DNA of 64,000 nucleotides from Sipunculus nudus (taxonomy: Eukaryota > Annelida > Sipuncula > Golfingiida > Sipunculidae), in assembly GCA_026874595.1 (NCBI GenBank), contig CM049315.1, positions 15,504,164 through 15,568,163 on the forward strand, written 5' to 3'. Below the pieces are notes generated by a model, which did not search any database, was not told where the DNA came from, and saw only the letters and a list, made by a program, of their open reading frames with translations. Shown here one piece after another: positions 23,623 to 35,518 of the stretch. The position numbers and the translations under genes were made by a program. The first letter of the stretch is position 1, and every line of letters starts with the position of its first letter.

Positions 23623-26600
23623 ACCATTTGTATCAGCATTTAAATGCAATGAATGGTCTACCCTGTCCAACAACTAGAAATTAAAACTGTTTAAGTCAGT
23701 CAACCCCTGATATAAACAACCGGCACTCTTTAAGTTTGAAAGATGAAGACCAATCGGGTTCTTTTGTTACATCACTCATGTCCTTTTGGACAACCCCGTA
23801 CGCATCTTGCATGTGTTTTATTTCATGTTAATCATTGCTTTAAAGTAAATATTCTTTATTTTGAATCCTACGCATTAACTGACTTGTAGGTCAGTACACC
23901 CCGGTGGTAATCAGGTTTTGTCAAAATATGTAATATGATATTACAGGAATATTTTTCAAATAACATTCGTTTACAAGCATTTAATTCATTAAACAATAGT
24001 TTATCAGTTTTGGTAAAAGATACTCCTATTTACTGCAAAACAATATGATTATGTGGACCCTGGTAAATTTATAGGAAAATAAACTACGAAATTAATCTGA
24101 CAATAGTGCGATGTAAGAAGTGACAAGTATATTTTTACCAAAATGTGTTAAAAAAGAAACAAAATGGATGAAGGGACTCTAATAATATCAATGAGGTAAA
24201 TTCGCCCTGCACAACATATTTCTTTGTGTACTATGTGCATAAATTTGGACATTTTAACATTAGCCCTGAACATATTTTATTCAACAACTGAATAACTCAG
24301 ATGGGTACAGTACTGACCTGTATTTCATGTTTAACCTACATCCTATATTAGTATTATATAGAGCGTATACTCTGTCTACCTACATCAATGAACTCATCAC
24401 AGATCGATTCATTTGCACGCAATCCTAATCAAAGTATTCAATACGCTTGGTGTGGTGAAACAGAATTCCAAAACAATGTACTTGGCATTTTATTACAGAT
24501 TTCATGGTATCATAGGATCAGGTACCTTATATATCGCAGTGGATCGTCTTGCGTCAATGGTTGCTCAGTGATGGCGTCCCGTCCTTGTTATTTATTGATG
24601 TTAATCCTAGCCACCTGACATGTGACAACAAACGCATATGCTATGACCACTCAGAATGACGTTCATGTTAGAGAGTACGGACATGCCGAGTCAGGTAAAT
24701 ATCCGCTTGGTCAAGGATATTAAATTGACCAGTGTCCAAGAGGTGTCCCTATTTATAAACGCAAAATCACGATTTTCCGGCATGTTACTTGGACATATGT
24801 TGTGATCAGCTTCATTTTTCGTTATCGCAGTATTACTTTTCACCTTTATTGTTACTGCTATTATTACTATTATTATTATCAATATAATTAATACGGAGTT
24901 GGGTTTTTTTCTAGAGGACGGTTTACTTTGCTTCCGTTCTGATTTGACTCTACCAATTCGCCAGACGTATCGGTGGTGTGCTCTCCTAGGACAAGTTTTT
25001 TTTTTATTTGCGGGATTATGCCCTATTAAGTTTAATAATTAATAATTTTAATATTTCCCCATAAGGTGCCCCTATTCTTTTGTGCTGCAAGGTCTTCCAC
25101 GCCTGTGACGCTTTTTCAGGAGGCGCCTCGGGGATTTTCACTGGTCTTTTAACCGTGACCAGCGCGCATGTCCTGCCAAAAAGGCATTTCCGTGCAATAT
25201 ACACGGTCTCGCGGGTCCACTATAATCCCCATTGATCCCCAATATCCATTGTAACGCCTCAAAAGGAATTTTCTTTCTCAAAAGGAAGTAAAGGTTTTTA
25301 ATCCAAAGACCACATGACTCCGCTTTCAATGCGAGGGATTTTTAGTTTGGTCAACACTGGGCACTGAGTCCAGTGATGTGACCACCGTTTGACAAATATT
25401 TATGGGTTCCAGGTATGTTGATTTTTATACATTCGAAAATATCTTTCAATGATAACCATGGTTTCAAAAGTTCGGTCAAGTTGTGTGTTTATGAATTTTT
25501 TTTTTCCAAAAGAAGCACCACAACTTAATTATCATTCGGGTTGGGGTGGGGTCACATACATTTGTTAAGATCCGTTATCTGTAGGGACGGTGAAACTTGA
25601 AAAAATATCACCAGTACATCTATAAGTTGATAAAAACTAGTATTTCCTTTAATATCAGCCATGTGTTCACCTGTATGCGTTTCATGTGTGAACACTGTCA
25701 TGCTTTAGTCACACGAGATCAGCTTGCGAGTGGCAGAATAAATAAATACGAATGGATGGCTTCCACACGGGGGCAAAGAAATGGTCCTTTTTCATAATGG
25801 TTAATAAGAAAATTGTTGTGATTTTTATAACCTCCAAAATGAAATGGACTATGGACAATGCAACGAACCAAGGCTAAAGTGTTTTTTTTTTTTTTTTTTG
25901 CTAAATGCTTTTATCGAAATATATCAACCTGTTTTTTTTTATCTGGGACAGTTGTCAGTTTTGCACCAGACCTGCTTATTCCATGACAGTTAACAGTACT
26001 TAAATCAAAAATTTGTTGGAATATATTTTTCTGAACCTATCTTTTTCACATTGGCAGCTATACGTTTCGCGTACAAGAGAATTCAACGACATATGCATGT
26101 GTATACAAATAACGCATGTGTCTGTTAACATGCCTTAGACTATACCCTCAACTGACTACACTGAATAAACATCGTGTTTATGATGTCGCCTGAGCTTCAA
26201 CTAATACAAAGCATCTTTCATATAATTTCACGGTAGAATGCTTCTTTATACAATCGTTATAACTACCATATTTATAAAGGAATGAAAAGCTGTCGGACCT
26301 ATGTTGTTTATCGGGAAAAAAACTTATTTTTTGTGTGATTTCTGGAATAGAATTAATTTTCTATGTTGATATTTTTGGGGAACGTGTTCCTAGAGAACTT
26401 TGCAGAAGTAATCTTTATATCATATAAGTGAAACACATGGCAAAAGTTCCTACCAAACCTTAGGATTAAAATATGCATCGTTTAGTTCCTATCACCTCAT
26501 TAAAAAAACATCAGATAGAGCCGTGGATTTTCCGCGGGAGCAGCTAGTTATTATTATTATTATAACACATTACATGTTATACTATTGTCATTATTCTTAT

Positions 26601-28158
26601 AGTTGAACTTTTGCGAGTAACAATTAATCCTTTTGTGACCTTTGTAATGGCTTTTACGTTTGTATTTTGAACTGTAAATGAGCATCTCTATCTTCCTTGC
26701 GTAAGTGATGACGGTTTTAATTTCTTCGTGTTCATTTTCAAGAATAATTATTTTATTTTGCCATTTTTTATTGTTAACTTGATTTGTTCCTTCTAGGCGT
26801 CTTTTCCTTTATCCATTTATTTTTGCTTCATGATTTATTTTCTTCATGAATCTGAAATTATTATTTTCTTCTTGTTATATTCGTAAGTTTTTGTTTATAT
26901 ATTTATTTTTATTAATTATTTATTCCTCTTTTAGACAACTGGACTTTAGTCATGATTTCTTTTATGATTTCATACATAAAATGTGTCCTGATACATGTTC
27001 ATCAAGGGCTGTTATATGACCTAAACTTTTGCTCCGGAGTTGGAAGCTGCAGAACTACCACAGATATACCTCACGACATTCTAAATTTTTGGAATGACTG
27101 AATGATGGATTTGAAGATGGATTCTTATTTTAATTTCATTATTTATTTACTTAATTATTGGGAGTTTAATACTGATGCCAAGCACATCATTGTATATTAA
27201 GTAGAATATGATGAGTTGCGGGTTGACGTCAGTCACCAGAACACTGATCTTGCTACTACTCCAGCATAGGTCGTTAGAACTACATGAAGTAGCAGAACTG
27301 CAGCCAACAGAGAACAACGACAGGCCGCGGTGACAACGACAGCCCGGCTCGCATGACAATGGAGACCATATCTCAAGCGTGTAAGAGGAAATCTCAGCGG
27401 AGAGCAGTGTGTGCAGTCATTCATTTGGACATCTTAATGGAGCGAGCACTTCTTGCGCGGCCTGAGGTTTCCGGCAATAATCTACCAGTTGTCTGTCAAA
27501 TCGGCCTCATCGCAACCTTCACTGTCAACAGCTCGGTTAAAATGCACCTGGATGTGCGTGGCCCCGAGCAAGACAGTGCATCTTTGACACCTGATAATGC
27601 TGATGTGTTTTTCGTTGTCCTTAATGGCTTTCTCAATGTAATGTAGAATCTAAAAACTCCCCGGTCGATACACTTGACTGTGGAAGGCATAACGCGGGCC
27701 ATTTGCTATGACTCTCCACAGTGTGTGCATACATTGGTATAAGTAACTGGTTATAATTGACTATTCTTGAACCACTTTATTGAATATAAATGTTTGAGCC
27801 ATTATCATGCAGAATTATGTATGAGTGTAACAAAACGGGATTTGCAGAGATCTGTATGTCATGTTACAATGAAGAGGCCAGAAGACACAGAAAGCGTTTG
27901 TATCCCACAGACGATTATGATACCACGTGACATTTTAGCGTTTTAAAGAAAATGAAGTTGCCGCCCGACATGCAACTCTGATTGGTGATTTCAAGGCTGT
28001 ACGAGATAGTTCAGTCACGATATAAAAGTTTTCTTTAACATGGATCCCAGAAGTATTCTCTACCTGTTACAGGTATGGGGGAATAATTGATTTTTTAGAC
28101 GAAATTCTTAAAATAGTTTAAATTGTAGATACCATCAACTACTATAAAAAACAAACGT
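23623..28158. other. Non-coding stretch with one less AT-rich patch
   Basis: From 27230 to 27715 the base composition is less AT-rich and ORFs are open on both strands (97 codons plus at 27353-27646; 68 and 63 minus). None is recognised; this could be an eroded mobile-element fragment. 26740-26935 is strongly T-rich on the plus strand. The rest is featureless AT-rich DNA. Confidence 0.45.
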
Positions 28159-28280
28159 TTCTACACACAATATGTATAGCACGTTGTATCTCCACACCAA
28201 CTTGTATAGCACATTGTTTCTCAAAACCAACTGGTATGGCACATTGTTTCTACACACCAACTTGTGTAGCACATTCTTTT
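28159..28280 (+). repeat. 30-bp minisatellite, four units
   Basis: The unit resembles TTCTACACACCAACTTGTAT + AGCACATTGT. Four diverged copies are in tandem, the last running into a TTTTCTTTCAG tract. Confidence 0.8.
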
Positions 28281-29725
28281 CTTTCAGGATTAGGGATTCT
28301 CAGACAGGATGTATGTAACTTTGAAAGAAAACACATACTTATGTGACATTTCTGAGGTCCTGACATTTAATGGGTCTTCCACTTCTTAATTATAATCAAT
28401 ATTACATTAATTTATAATAATTAATTGAGAAATTTACATTGTGGAGGTCTTCCATACATTGCTGCACACATTGATATTTGCCTTAAATGTGGCATACCGT
28501 GTCTTCTACTATGTGAATTATTTATATCTCCGTATGGCCATTTATGTGTGTGAATTATTGTAACATTCCAGCTTTGTAGGTTCAGTTTACTTCGTCAAGC
28601 CACAGTATTCGTAATAATGAAAATAGTGAGAGTGCAAATCATTTGATACAAAACAGTCTTCTTGACGTAATACCAGGCATTCTCATGGTTTGAACCCCAA
28701 CATGTGAGCTTGTCTACAGTAGAATAATGAATAAAGTTCGACGGGAAATGAAATAACGTCAAGTGCGTCTGGGAACATTTTAATATATGACAATAAGTAG
28801 ACCTTCAAGTGGTAGTATGTTATTTGGAACCATTAAATTAAAACCCGAGCTGATACCTTGACGGTGCTCAGGTCGTACATAAAGCTATATAAATTTCAAT
28901 TTATTATAAATAAATAGTGCCTTATGTACATATAATAGGTGGAACTACTTTTTCCTGCATGTTAACGGTTAAAAAAGAGTATTTTATAAGTCAGTTATCG
29001 ATATAATTTTGCCCTATGAAAGCACTATGGATTGTAATATGCATTTCAGTACCATGTATATCTCATCTTATTTTTAGGTCGAATTAGCGTGTCTTAAACT
29101 TCAGGTTATCTTATATATTTATGTGAAAAAGGACATCACGTATAAGTGTGTTTCTATTTATGGTAGTTGTATATAACGTTAATAAAAATAAATAATGACT
29201 AATTGCAATAATGCCACATAATGCGATTCTTTCTTTCATTTTATTTATAATTCGGTCAACGGGTATTAAATCTGTGCCAGTAAGCCGTCAGATAAGTTGT
29301 CAAGCCATGTGAATTTAAATTACATTACAATGGCTTCTAGCATCGGGTGGAAGCCAGTAGCCCACAAATCTAAGTTATTTCTTTAAAAAATAGACTATTT
29401 GAAAGACAATGACCCACCACTGACAGACAGGCTAGGTTTCACAGCCTAAGTTTGTATTTTACGACACGATTTCTTTCCAAAGCTTGTATCGGCTTTGCAG
29501 GGACTGTTTTTGTTTTTTAATGATGTTTAGGAGACTTATATTCAATTAGCGCCAGTTTTATGAGATTTGTTTTTGCGTGGGATTTGTCATCCGCTGTTTC
29601 TGGGATTCAGTGGAAACAGAAGAATGAAAGAATGCTCCTAAATCAATTGAACTGCTTTACAAAAAAGCGTTAATTTTTCCTATTCAACAAATCGTTCGGA
29701 CATTGAGTTAAACAGTATTGACAAA
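28281..29725. other. Non-coding AT-rich stretch
   Basis: No gene-like ORF, no repeat of note. Confidence 0.5.
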
Positions 29726-30168
29726 TGCCAAATATCTTCATGGTACATACGGCCAAATATCATCATGGTACACACGGCAAAATATCATTATAGTACATAC
29801 GGCCAAATATCATCATGGTACATACGGCTAATAATTATCATGGTAAATACGGCCAGTTATCATCATGGTACATACGGCAAAAAATCATCATGGTTTATTC
29901 GGCCAAATATCATCATGGTCCATCCGGCCAAATATCATCATGGTACATACGGTCAAATATCATCATGGTACACGGGGACAAATGCCATCATGGTACATTC
30001 GGCCAAATATCATCATGTTACATCCGGCCAAATATCATCATGGTACATACGGCTAATTATTATCATGGTAAATACGGCCAATTATCATCATGGTACATAC
30101 GGCCAAAAATCATCATGGTTTATTCGGCCAAATACCATCATGGAACACGCGGTCAAATGCCATCATGG
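29726..30168 (+). repeat. 25-bp satellite, left part, with 225-bp higher-order period
   Basis: The unit is CATCATGGTACATACGG + CCAAATAT, about 17 copies here. Variant units (TATCATGGTAAATACGG, AAAAATCATCATGG, TTTATTCGGCC) recur in the same order after exactly 225 bp (29836 and 30061), which is 9 x 25 and marks a nine-unit higher-order repeat. The unit has no stop on the plus strand in any frame, so ORFs of up to 155 codons cross it in all three frames; they are not genes. Confidence 0.95.
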
Positions 30169-30781
30169 TGTTACAGGTGTCTCTTTTATTGAGCGCAGGA
30201 GTCTTGCCTGTGTCTGTGTAGCGCAAACATAGTTCGTTGCCATGGGTGACGTGCGAGTTGACCCCGCCCTCGTGTTGGGTCTGACGTGTAGAAACACAGC
30301 GCTCATGCTAACCTGGAATTTTCTGGGCTGGTCGCGCTCTATGAGCGCGTGTCTTGAATTGTTCTTTGGGCGCGTGTGTATTATGTATTGTTGGGTTCTT
30401 TGGATTGTTCGTGAAATAGAAGTTTCTAGGCTTTAGGGTGAGAATCTGTAAATTAGGGACTGTGTTTAAGAAATATTCCAGCGTACACGGAAGAGTGTGA
30501 GTCAGTTTGTTGACCTTTCCGATAACTGCAGCAGTTATAGGTCTTCTTCGAATTTTTTTAAGGATTTAATATAGTTTTAAGTTTGCCTTTGGGATCACTA
30601 CCAGAATTCTACTTTTGGATTTCAACATATTGTTTTAGTGATTTAATTGAACTATTATTCTCTGAGAAGATTTATTTGAACTGTTCATCTGGATAATACG
30701 TTTAAAAGGACTTGTTTATCTCCAAAACAAAATTTATGCTCGTCACGACTACGTGAACTGTTGTTATTAGGTTCCGTAACA
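30169..30781 (+). mobile_element. LTR copy 2 (solo) inserted in the 25-bp satellite
   Basis: It starts TGTTACAGGTG at 30169 and ends GGTTCCGTAACA at 30781. Internal blocks shared with the other copies are GTTCGTTGCCATGGG, CACGGAAGAGTGTGAG, GACCTTTCCGATAA, CTTTTGGATT and GCTCGTCACGA. It is shorter (613 bp) because the AATAAA/TTCTTTATTCATTCCCC block is missing, and its TATA box is degraded (TGTAAATTAG near 30448). Satellite sequence continues on both sides. Flanking 5-mers (CATGG, AAAGT) do not match, so no target duplication is evident. Confidence 0.8.
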
Positions 30782-31167
30782 AAAGTACATCCGGAAAAAA
30801 ATCATCATGGTACATACGACCAAATATCATCATGAACTACACGGCCTAATATCATCATGGTAAAATACGGCCAAATATCATCCTGGTACACGCGGCCAAA
30901 TATAATCGGGATACGCACGGCCAAATATCATCGTATGGTACATACGGCCAAATATCATCATGGTACAAACGGGGGGGATACAAACGACCAAATATCATCA
31001 TGGTACATACGGCCAAATATAAGCTAGGTACACACGGTCAAAAATCAGCATGGTACATACGGCCAAATATCATCATTGTACACACGGCCAAATATCATCA
31101 TGGTTAATACGGCAAAATATCATCATGGTACATCCGGCCAAATATCATGGTACAAACGGCCCATACG
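30782..31167 (+). repeat. 25-bp satellite, right part
   Basis: The same CATCATGG/ACGGCCAAATAT units continue after the LTR but are more diverged, with a GGGGGGATAC interruption near 30971 and single-base indels. The array ends in GGCCCATACGT copies. Confidence 0.9.
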
Positions 31168-31263
31168 TTTGGCCCATACGTCTGACATGGTGATCAGAAC
31201 CGGTGGTGTCAATTTATATTCAAGGGAAGGGAAAGACCCACAGGCGTGGAAGGGTAATCAAAG

Positions 31264-31382
31264 TTATATATATATATAACATATATATATATATATATAT
31301 ATATAACGCTGAAGAAAAACACTGTAAATTCACAACAGTCTGCTTCATGGGATGCGACCCGATCATCAGGTGAATGTGGTTA

Positions 31383-31440
<58 letters not shown>
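31264..31440 (-). repeat. Dispersed repeat copy B between two (TA)n tracts
   Basis: 31308-31387 is the reverse complement of 22320-22400 (GGGATGCGACCCGATCATCA, GGTGAATGTGGTTAGAAT). (TA)n tracts lie on both sides (31264-31306 and 31385-31440). Confidence 0.8.
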
Positions 31441-31442
<2 letters not shown>

Positions 31443-33072
31443 TTTTATTGCCTATTTTCAGTTTTATGTTAAAGCTAAACCAGGTTGATAATATTTCATA
31501 GTAAACTCAGAAATGGAACCAAATTATTAATATTTTGCATTTTCAAAACAAGCATATCATTATTGTTCTCTGAATATCGGGGGGGGGGGGGGGGTGATTT
31601 CATTGATTATCCCCCCTTGCTAAAATGTTCGGGGCATATATACCCCCCCCCTATTGGCTCCAATGACCAGTAGAGAGAATTATTTCACAACAGAATATTT
31701 TAATTAAAAAAGGAGTTTTCTATGAATATATAAAACCAACATCGTATTGTTACAGCAATTTATAATCTTGAAAACAAAATAAAGTATTTCGTGCAATTTG
31801 CACGATGTAAGTTACAAAGTGCTTAGCACCTATAAACAGGTAAGCAACAGAATCGTCCTCGTACAGTTAGAGATCAACAAAAATCAAATTAACGTCTAGA
31901 TCAGGGCCAACCCCAAATTTTGATTATTCTCTCTTATCTTAACAGCTGCCCCATTGTCACTTACTTAATAACAAGCACTGGATCGCAGCTGTCTTTAAAA
32001 AACTCTTGTCAGTGCAAAACATATTTGTTTTTAAAAGTTTAATTAATTATGATATTTATGATGGCAAGATACAAAACTGCATACAAACAGATTTGTTAAG
32101 CAAACCAGCAAGTTAGGGCAAATCTTGACGGTTGTCAATTTCTGGCGTACGGGAGGTCAAAAGAATATAAATAATTGTTTCAGGGGCCCTTATTTTCGGG
32201 TCGTCCCACGTTCTGATGGTACAGATTCACCACGTCTTAGACTGATGAGATACTTTAGGTTCACGGCATTATTTGGGTCTCACCAGAAATGAGCTTTGTC
32301 GCACATTTGACCGAGTTGTGCCAGCTTTTCATTAGCCATGCAAACGTGACCAGTGAACACACAACATAAATGTAGGCCTAATGTAGGCCTATTATATAGA
32401 CAAGCTTGGAAGGAGGGTGCCTTTGTATTTCTGTGCGTGAAATCTATCAGAGGGTTATATGGTCTCATGTCATGTTGTGTATTATACATGAGCACAGCCA
32501 AATACTCTCAATTATTTATCAGTGGAACCTTACGCTCTAATATAAATCGTGGGTCAATAACAATTGTTACTCATTCTCTTTGGGCTCAATATTTAACAAC
32601 AAGAACTTTATTTATTCATCATTTCTCAGTAACGAGAGACTGAGACTTCCTGTATATAAAGCAGCCAATATCTTTACCATTAGTTATTATCAGAATTGAT
32701 AAAAAATAACTTCTAAGAGTGAATATCACTGAAATACGAAAAGAGACTGAGACAGGCAGAAGAACAACAATACAAAAGAAAAGGTATCAGAGTCCTATTT
32801 GACATATTAATTTAATGATAGAAGCAAGGGCTGGAAAACACAACAAGAAGTAAAGGAGGAGAACGCTATAAATCATCAAAATAAGAGATGACCTTTCGAT
32901 TAATGCCTTATGCTTTCATATCCAAGAACAGGTCTTCTACCCACTGACTGCAAATAACAGCGGCCAGTGAAACCGTATAGCGTTCTGAAAGTGTCCGGTG
33001 AGGCCACGCCAAATATGATCTTCTGACTCTTGGCTTCGCTCTTTCCACAGGGCATTAATGATAATTTTTAAC
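31441..33072. other. Non-coding stretch with G and C tracts
   Basis: A run of 16 G at 31579-31594 and a C run near 31644 stand out. No ORF is convincing; the 96-codon frame at 32353-32643 is not recognised. Confidence 0.5.
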
Positions 33073-33385
33073 GCCATTTTGGACACCATCTTGGATTTGC
33101 CAGCCAAATGACTTAAAGATGTTTTCACAGATTCCCATGGATCTCTCAACCCCCCCCCCCCCAAAAACAAACTTAAACACACAAAAAAATTACAACCCGA
33201 TGGTGAAAAAAAAGATTATTTATAGCCATTTTTTTAGGAATTCGCGACCATCTTGGACGCCATCTTGGTTTACCAGTCACATGAATACTTAAAATGTTTT
33301 CACTGGCTCCATTGGATGTCTCGACCAAAATAACCTAGCAGTAGATAATAAAAATACAGCCCTATAATGAAAAATAAATGATATA
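33073..33385. repeat. Diverged tandem repeat, 175-bp unit, two copies
   Basis: CCATTTTGGACACCATCTTGG (split GCCATTTTGGAC / ACCATCTTGG) at 33073 recurs as CCATCTTGGACGCCATCTTG at 33248. AAGATGTTTTCAC, CCATGGATCTCTC and ACAACCC.AT..TGAAAAA have counterparts 175 bp later. Copy 1 contains a run of 13 C absent from copy 2. Confidence 0.7.
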
Positions 33386-35175
33386 AATTATCATATAAAT
33401 TAATATGATTCTTAATTGGAGGAAAAATATTCTTTTCAGACGACGTTTAAATGTTTATATTTCACAACAAAGATCAATTTTTTAAATAATATTGTTCCAA
33501 ATTCCCACCAAATAAAATTGTAGAGTTTTTCTGTAAACGCCAGTTTTACATACTGACACATGGAAGAAAATGCTTTAGTCTTGTTCTGAAATGATGTACA
33601 TCTAATTTATTTTTGCCAGACAATTAATGTACAATGGGCGTTGATATATTGGAACCTGTGTAACGCAACGCTCAATTTCTTGAAAGAGTCAGGTTACCAG
33701 TTAACAGAAATATAAGAGGTACATGCCAGGGCATGTAAGCTCCCGTTTTATAATTGTAATTTGTGATATATAATATCTGATGATCTAATTTAAAGATAGG
33801 TATTATTCACCGATAATAAAAGAAACCATTAAGTATCGTAGGTACCCTGCACCTCTTTATTTGACTGACCCCTGACGCCAATGGGGGTTCCTTAGGCCAT
33901 GCTTAAATTTAGGGAGGATATATGGTCAACCGCCCCCCCCCTCCCTTTTTCGAATCCCCTCTACCCGCTGTTATATACGTCTGTTAAGAGTCGTGATAGT
34001 TTTGCTATCACGAGTGCATGAAGACTAAGCGTAAACTCATGAGCCTTGTCTGGTGAGAATATGTGGGTGGCAACCCCCTTTACCAATGTTCCTGGAATTC
34101 AAAGGTAATAAAAATAGGATATATGATATGCCCCATTGTATACTTTAACTTCTTAATACAAATTTATAAAAATCATTTACAGATAAGACACTGGTGACCG
34201 CATATCAAAAACTACCTCATCAAACAAGGTATGAGATATCAATATGTAACCCTACTGTGTAAAACATTTATTTTATTACAAAAAAAGTAAACATTTGATC
34301 AAGCTCAGTGAACATTACAATCTCAACTATTCTTGTAATTAAGCATTGAACGTCATGGATTTGTGATTGTTTCAAATCAAGCATATTTTCAATGAATGTG
34401 TCCAGTAAAGATGAAATTGAAAGGTCAACGAAGAAAATTAGAAAAAAATACAAACGAACTGGTTAACTAAATTATCTCCCTCTAGCTTTAATAAACCTTT
34501 TTTAAAGGGTTGCTTTGGAGCATTTGCACTTACATAACCTTTGCTCTGCAATAGCCTTTACAATTATCTCAACTACGTTTTTTCTCGGGCGGCCTCTTTG
34601 TCGTCCAGAATAGAGAGTGTTATCTTCGCCATAACATAAGTGGCCTAAATTGGAATTCAGAAGATACAGGACAGATATTGAGCAGCTTGTATTGTTTAGG
34701 AGATGAGTTAATGTATTGTGAGTTGAATATAAGCACATGCAGTTCCGTAACGTCCGAACATTTGGAACATTTTAAAAACTATTTATGAGTTAGTAAGACT
34801 TCATAATAATTCAATAATACAATTTTCCTATCATTTACAAATAGCTTTCCAGCATATTATAACAATTTTCATTCATTAGTGATTTAACTGCCGACTGGAT
34901 GCAATCACTGTCTCAGTGATACCGTGATTAGGGAACACATCCTTATACGTACCCATTGGATAAATATTACTCCCATTACTAAATATAAACACTGAATTAT
35001 AAGTAGATACATTAAATTATAGTCTACGTAACAATGTTATTTCCAATAGTGTATATCATAGTAATTATATGCTTATTTAACTTAATAAGTAGAGCGCCGT
35101 AATGTCGAGCTTTTACCACTGATTTCCCCTCAGAGGTAAGTTTACTCCGAAGTGAATATCTTGATTTAATCTAGG
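33386..35175. other. Non-coding stretch with a small perfect hairpin
   Basis: TCGTGATAG-TTTTG-CTATCACGA at 33991-34013 is a perfect 9-bp stem. Otherwise only short unrecognised ORFs occur. Confidence 0.5.
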
Positions 35176-35178
35176 TAA

Positions 35179-35515
35179 GGCCAAAAAAAATTAAAGGTAT
35201 GGTTCTCAGGCACCGCCCGCATCAATTTTAAACCCCCGCATCAAAATTTTTTATTTTGATTTTAAATAAAAACTTTCCAATTTTGAGCTGCTGCCGCTCC
35301 GACATTTCTTTCAAGAAGATAAAACCATACAATTTCTTTTGTTTTGTAGTGCTTTTACTTATTTAGCAAAATAAAACTGTTATTTTCATGCTTTTCCCTT
35401 ATCATTTGACATTTTTATCGAAACATACCAAAAAAATTAAAATAAATAAAGCGCCCGCCCGCATTGATTTCTGAAAAAAAGTGCCTGAGAACCATACCTT
35501 TTTTTTATTTTGGCC
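35179..35515. mobile_element. MITE, 337 bp, 35-bp terminal inverted repeats, TAA target duplication
   Basis: The left end (35179-35213: GGCCAAAAAAAA then TTAAAGGTATGGTTCTCAGG + CAC) and the right end (35481-35515, reverse complement) match at 32 of 35 positions. Both ends are bounded by TAA (35176-35178, 35516-35518). A 3-bp TAA/TTA duplication with G-rich inverted ends is the signature of PIF/Harbinger-type (Tourist) MITEs. Inside each end a CGCCCGCAT.(A/G)ATTT motif occurs in direct orientation. The interior is AT-rich with no ORF, so the element is non-autonomous. Confidence 0.85.
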
Positions 35516-35518
35516 TAA

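Noticed and set aside
29765-30232. 155-codon ORF (and 125- and 63-codon ORFs in the other frames)
   Set aside because: It is the 25-bp satellite read through; all three plus frames are open because the unit has no stop.
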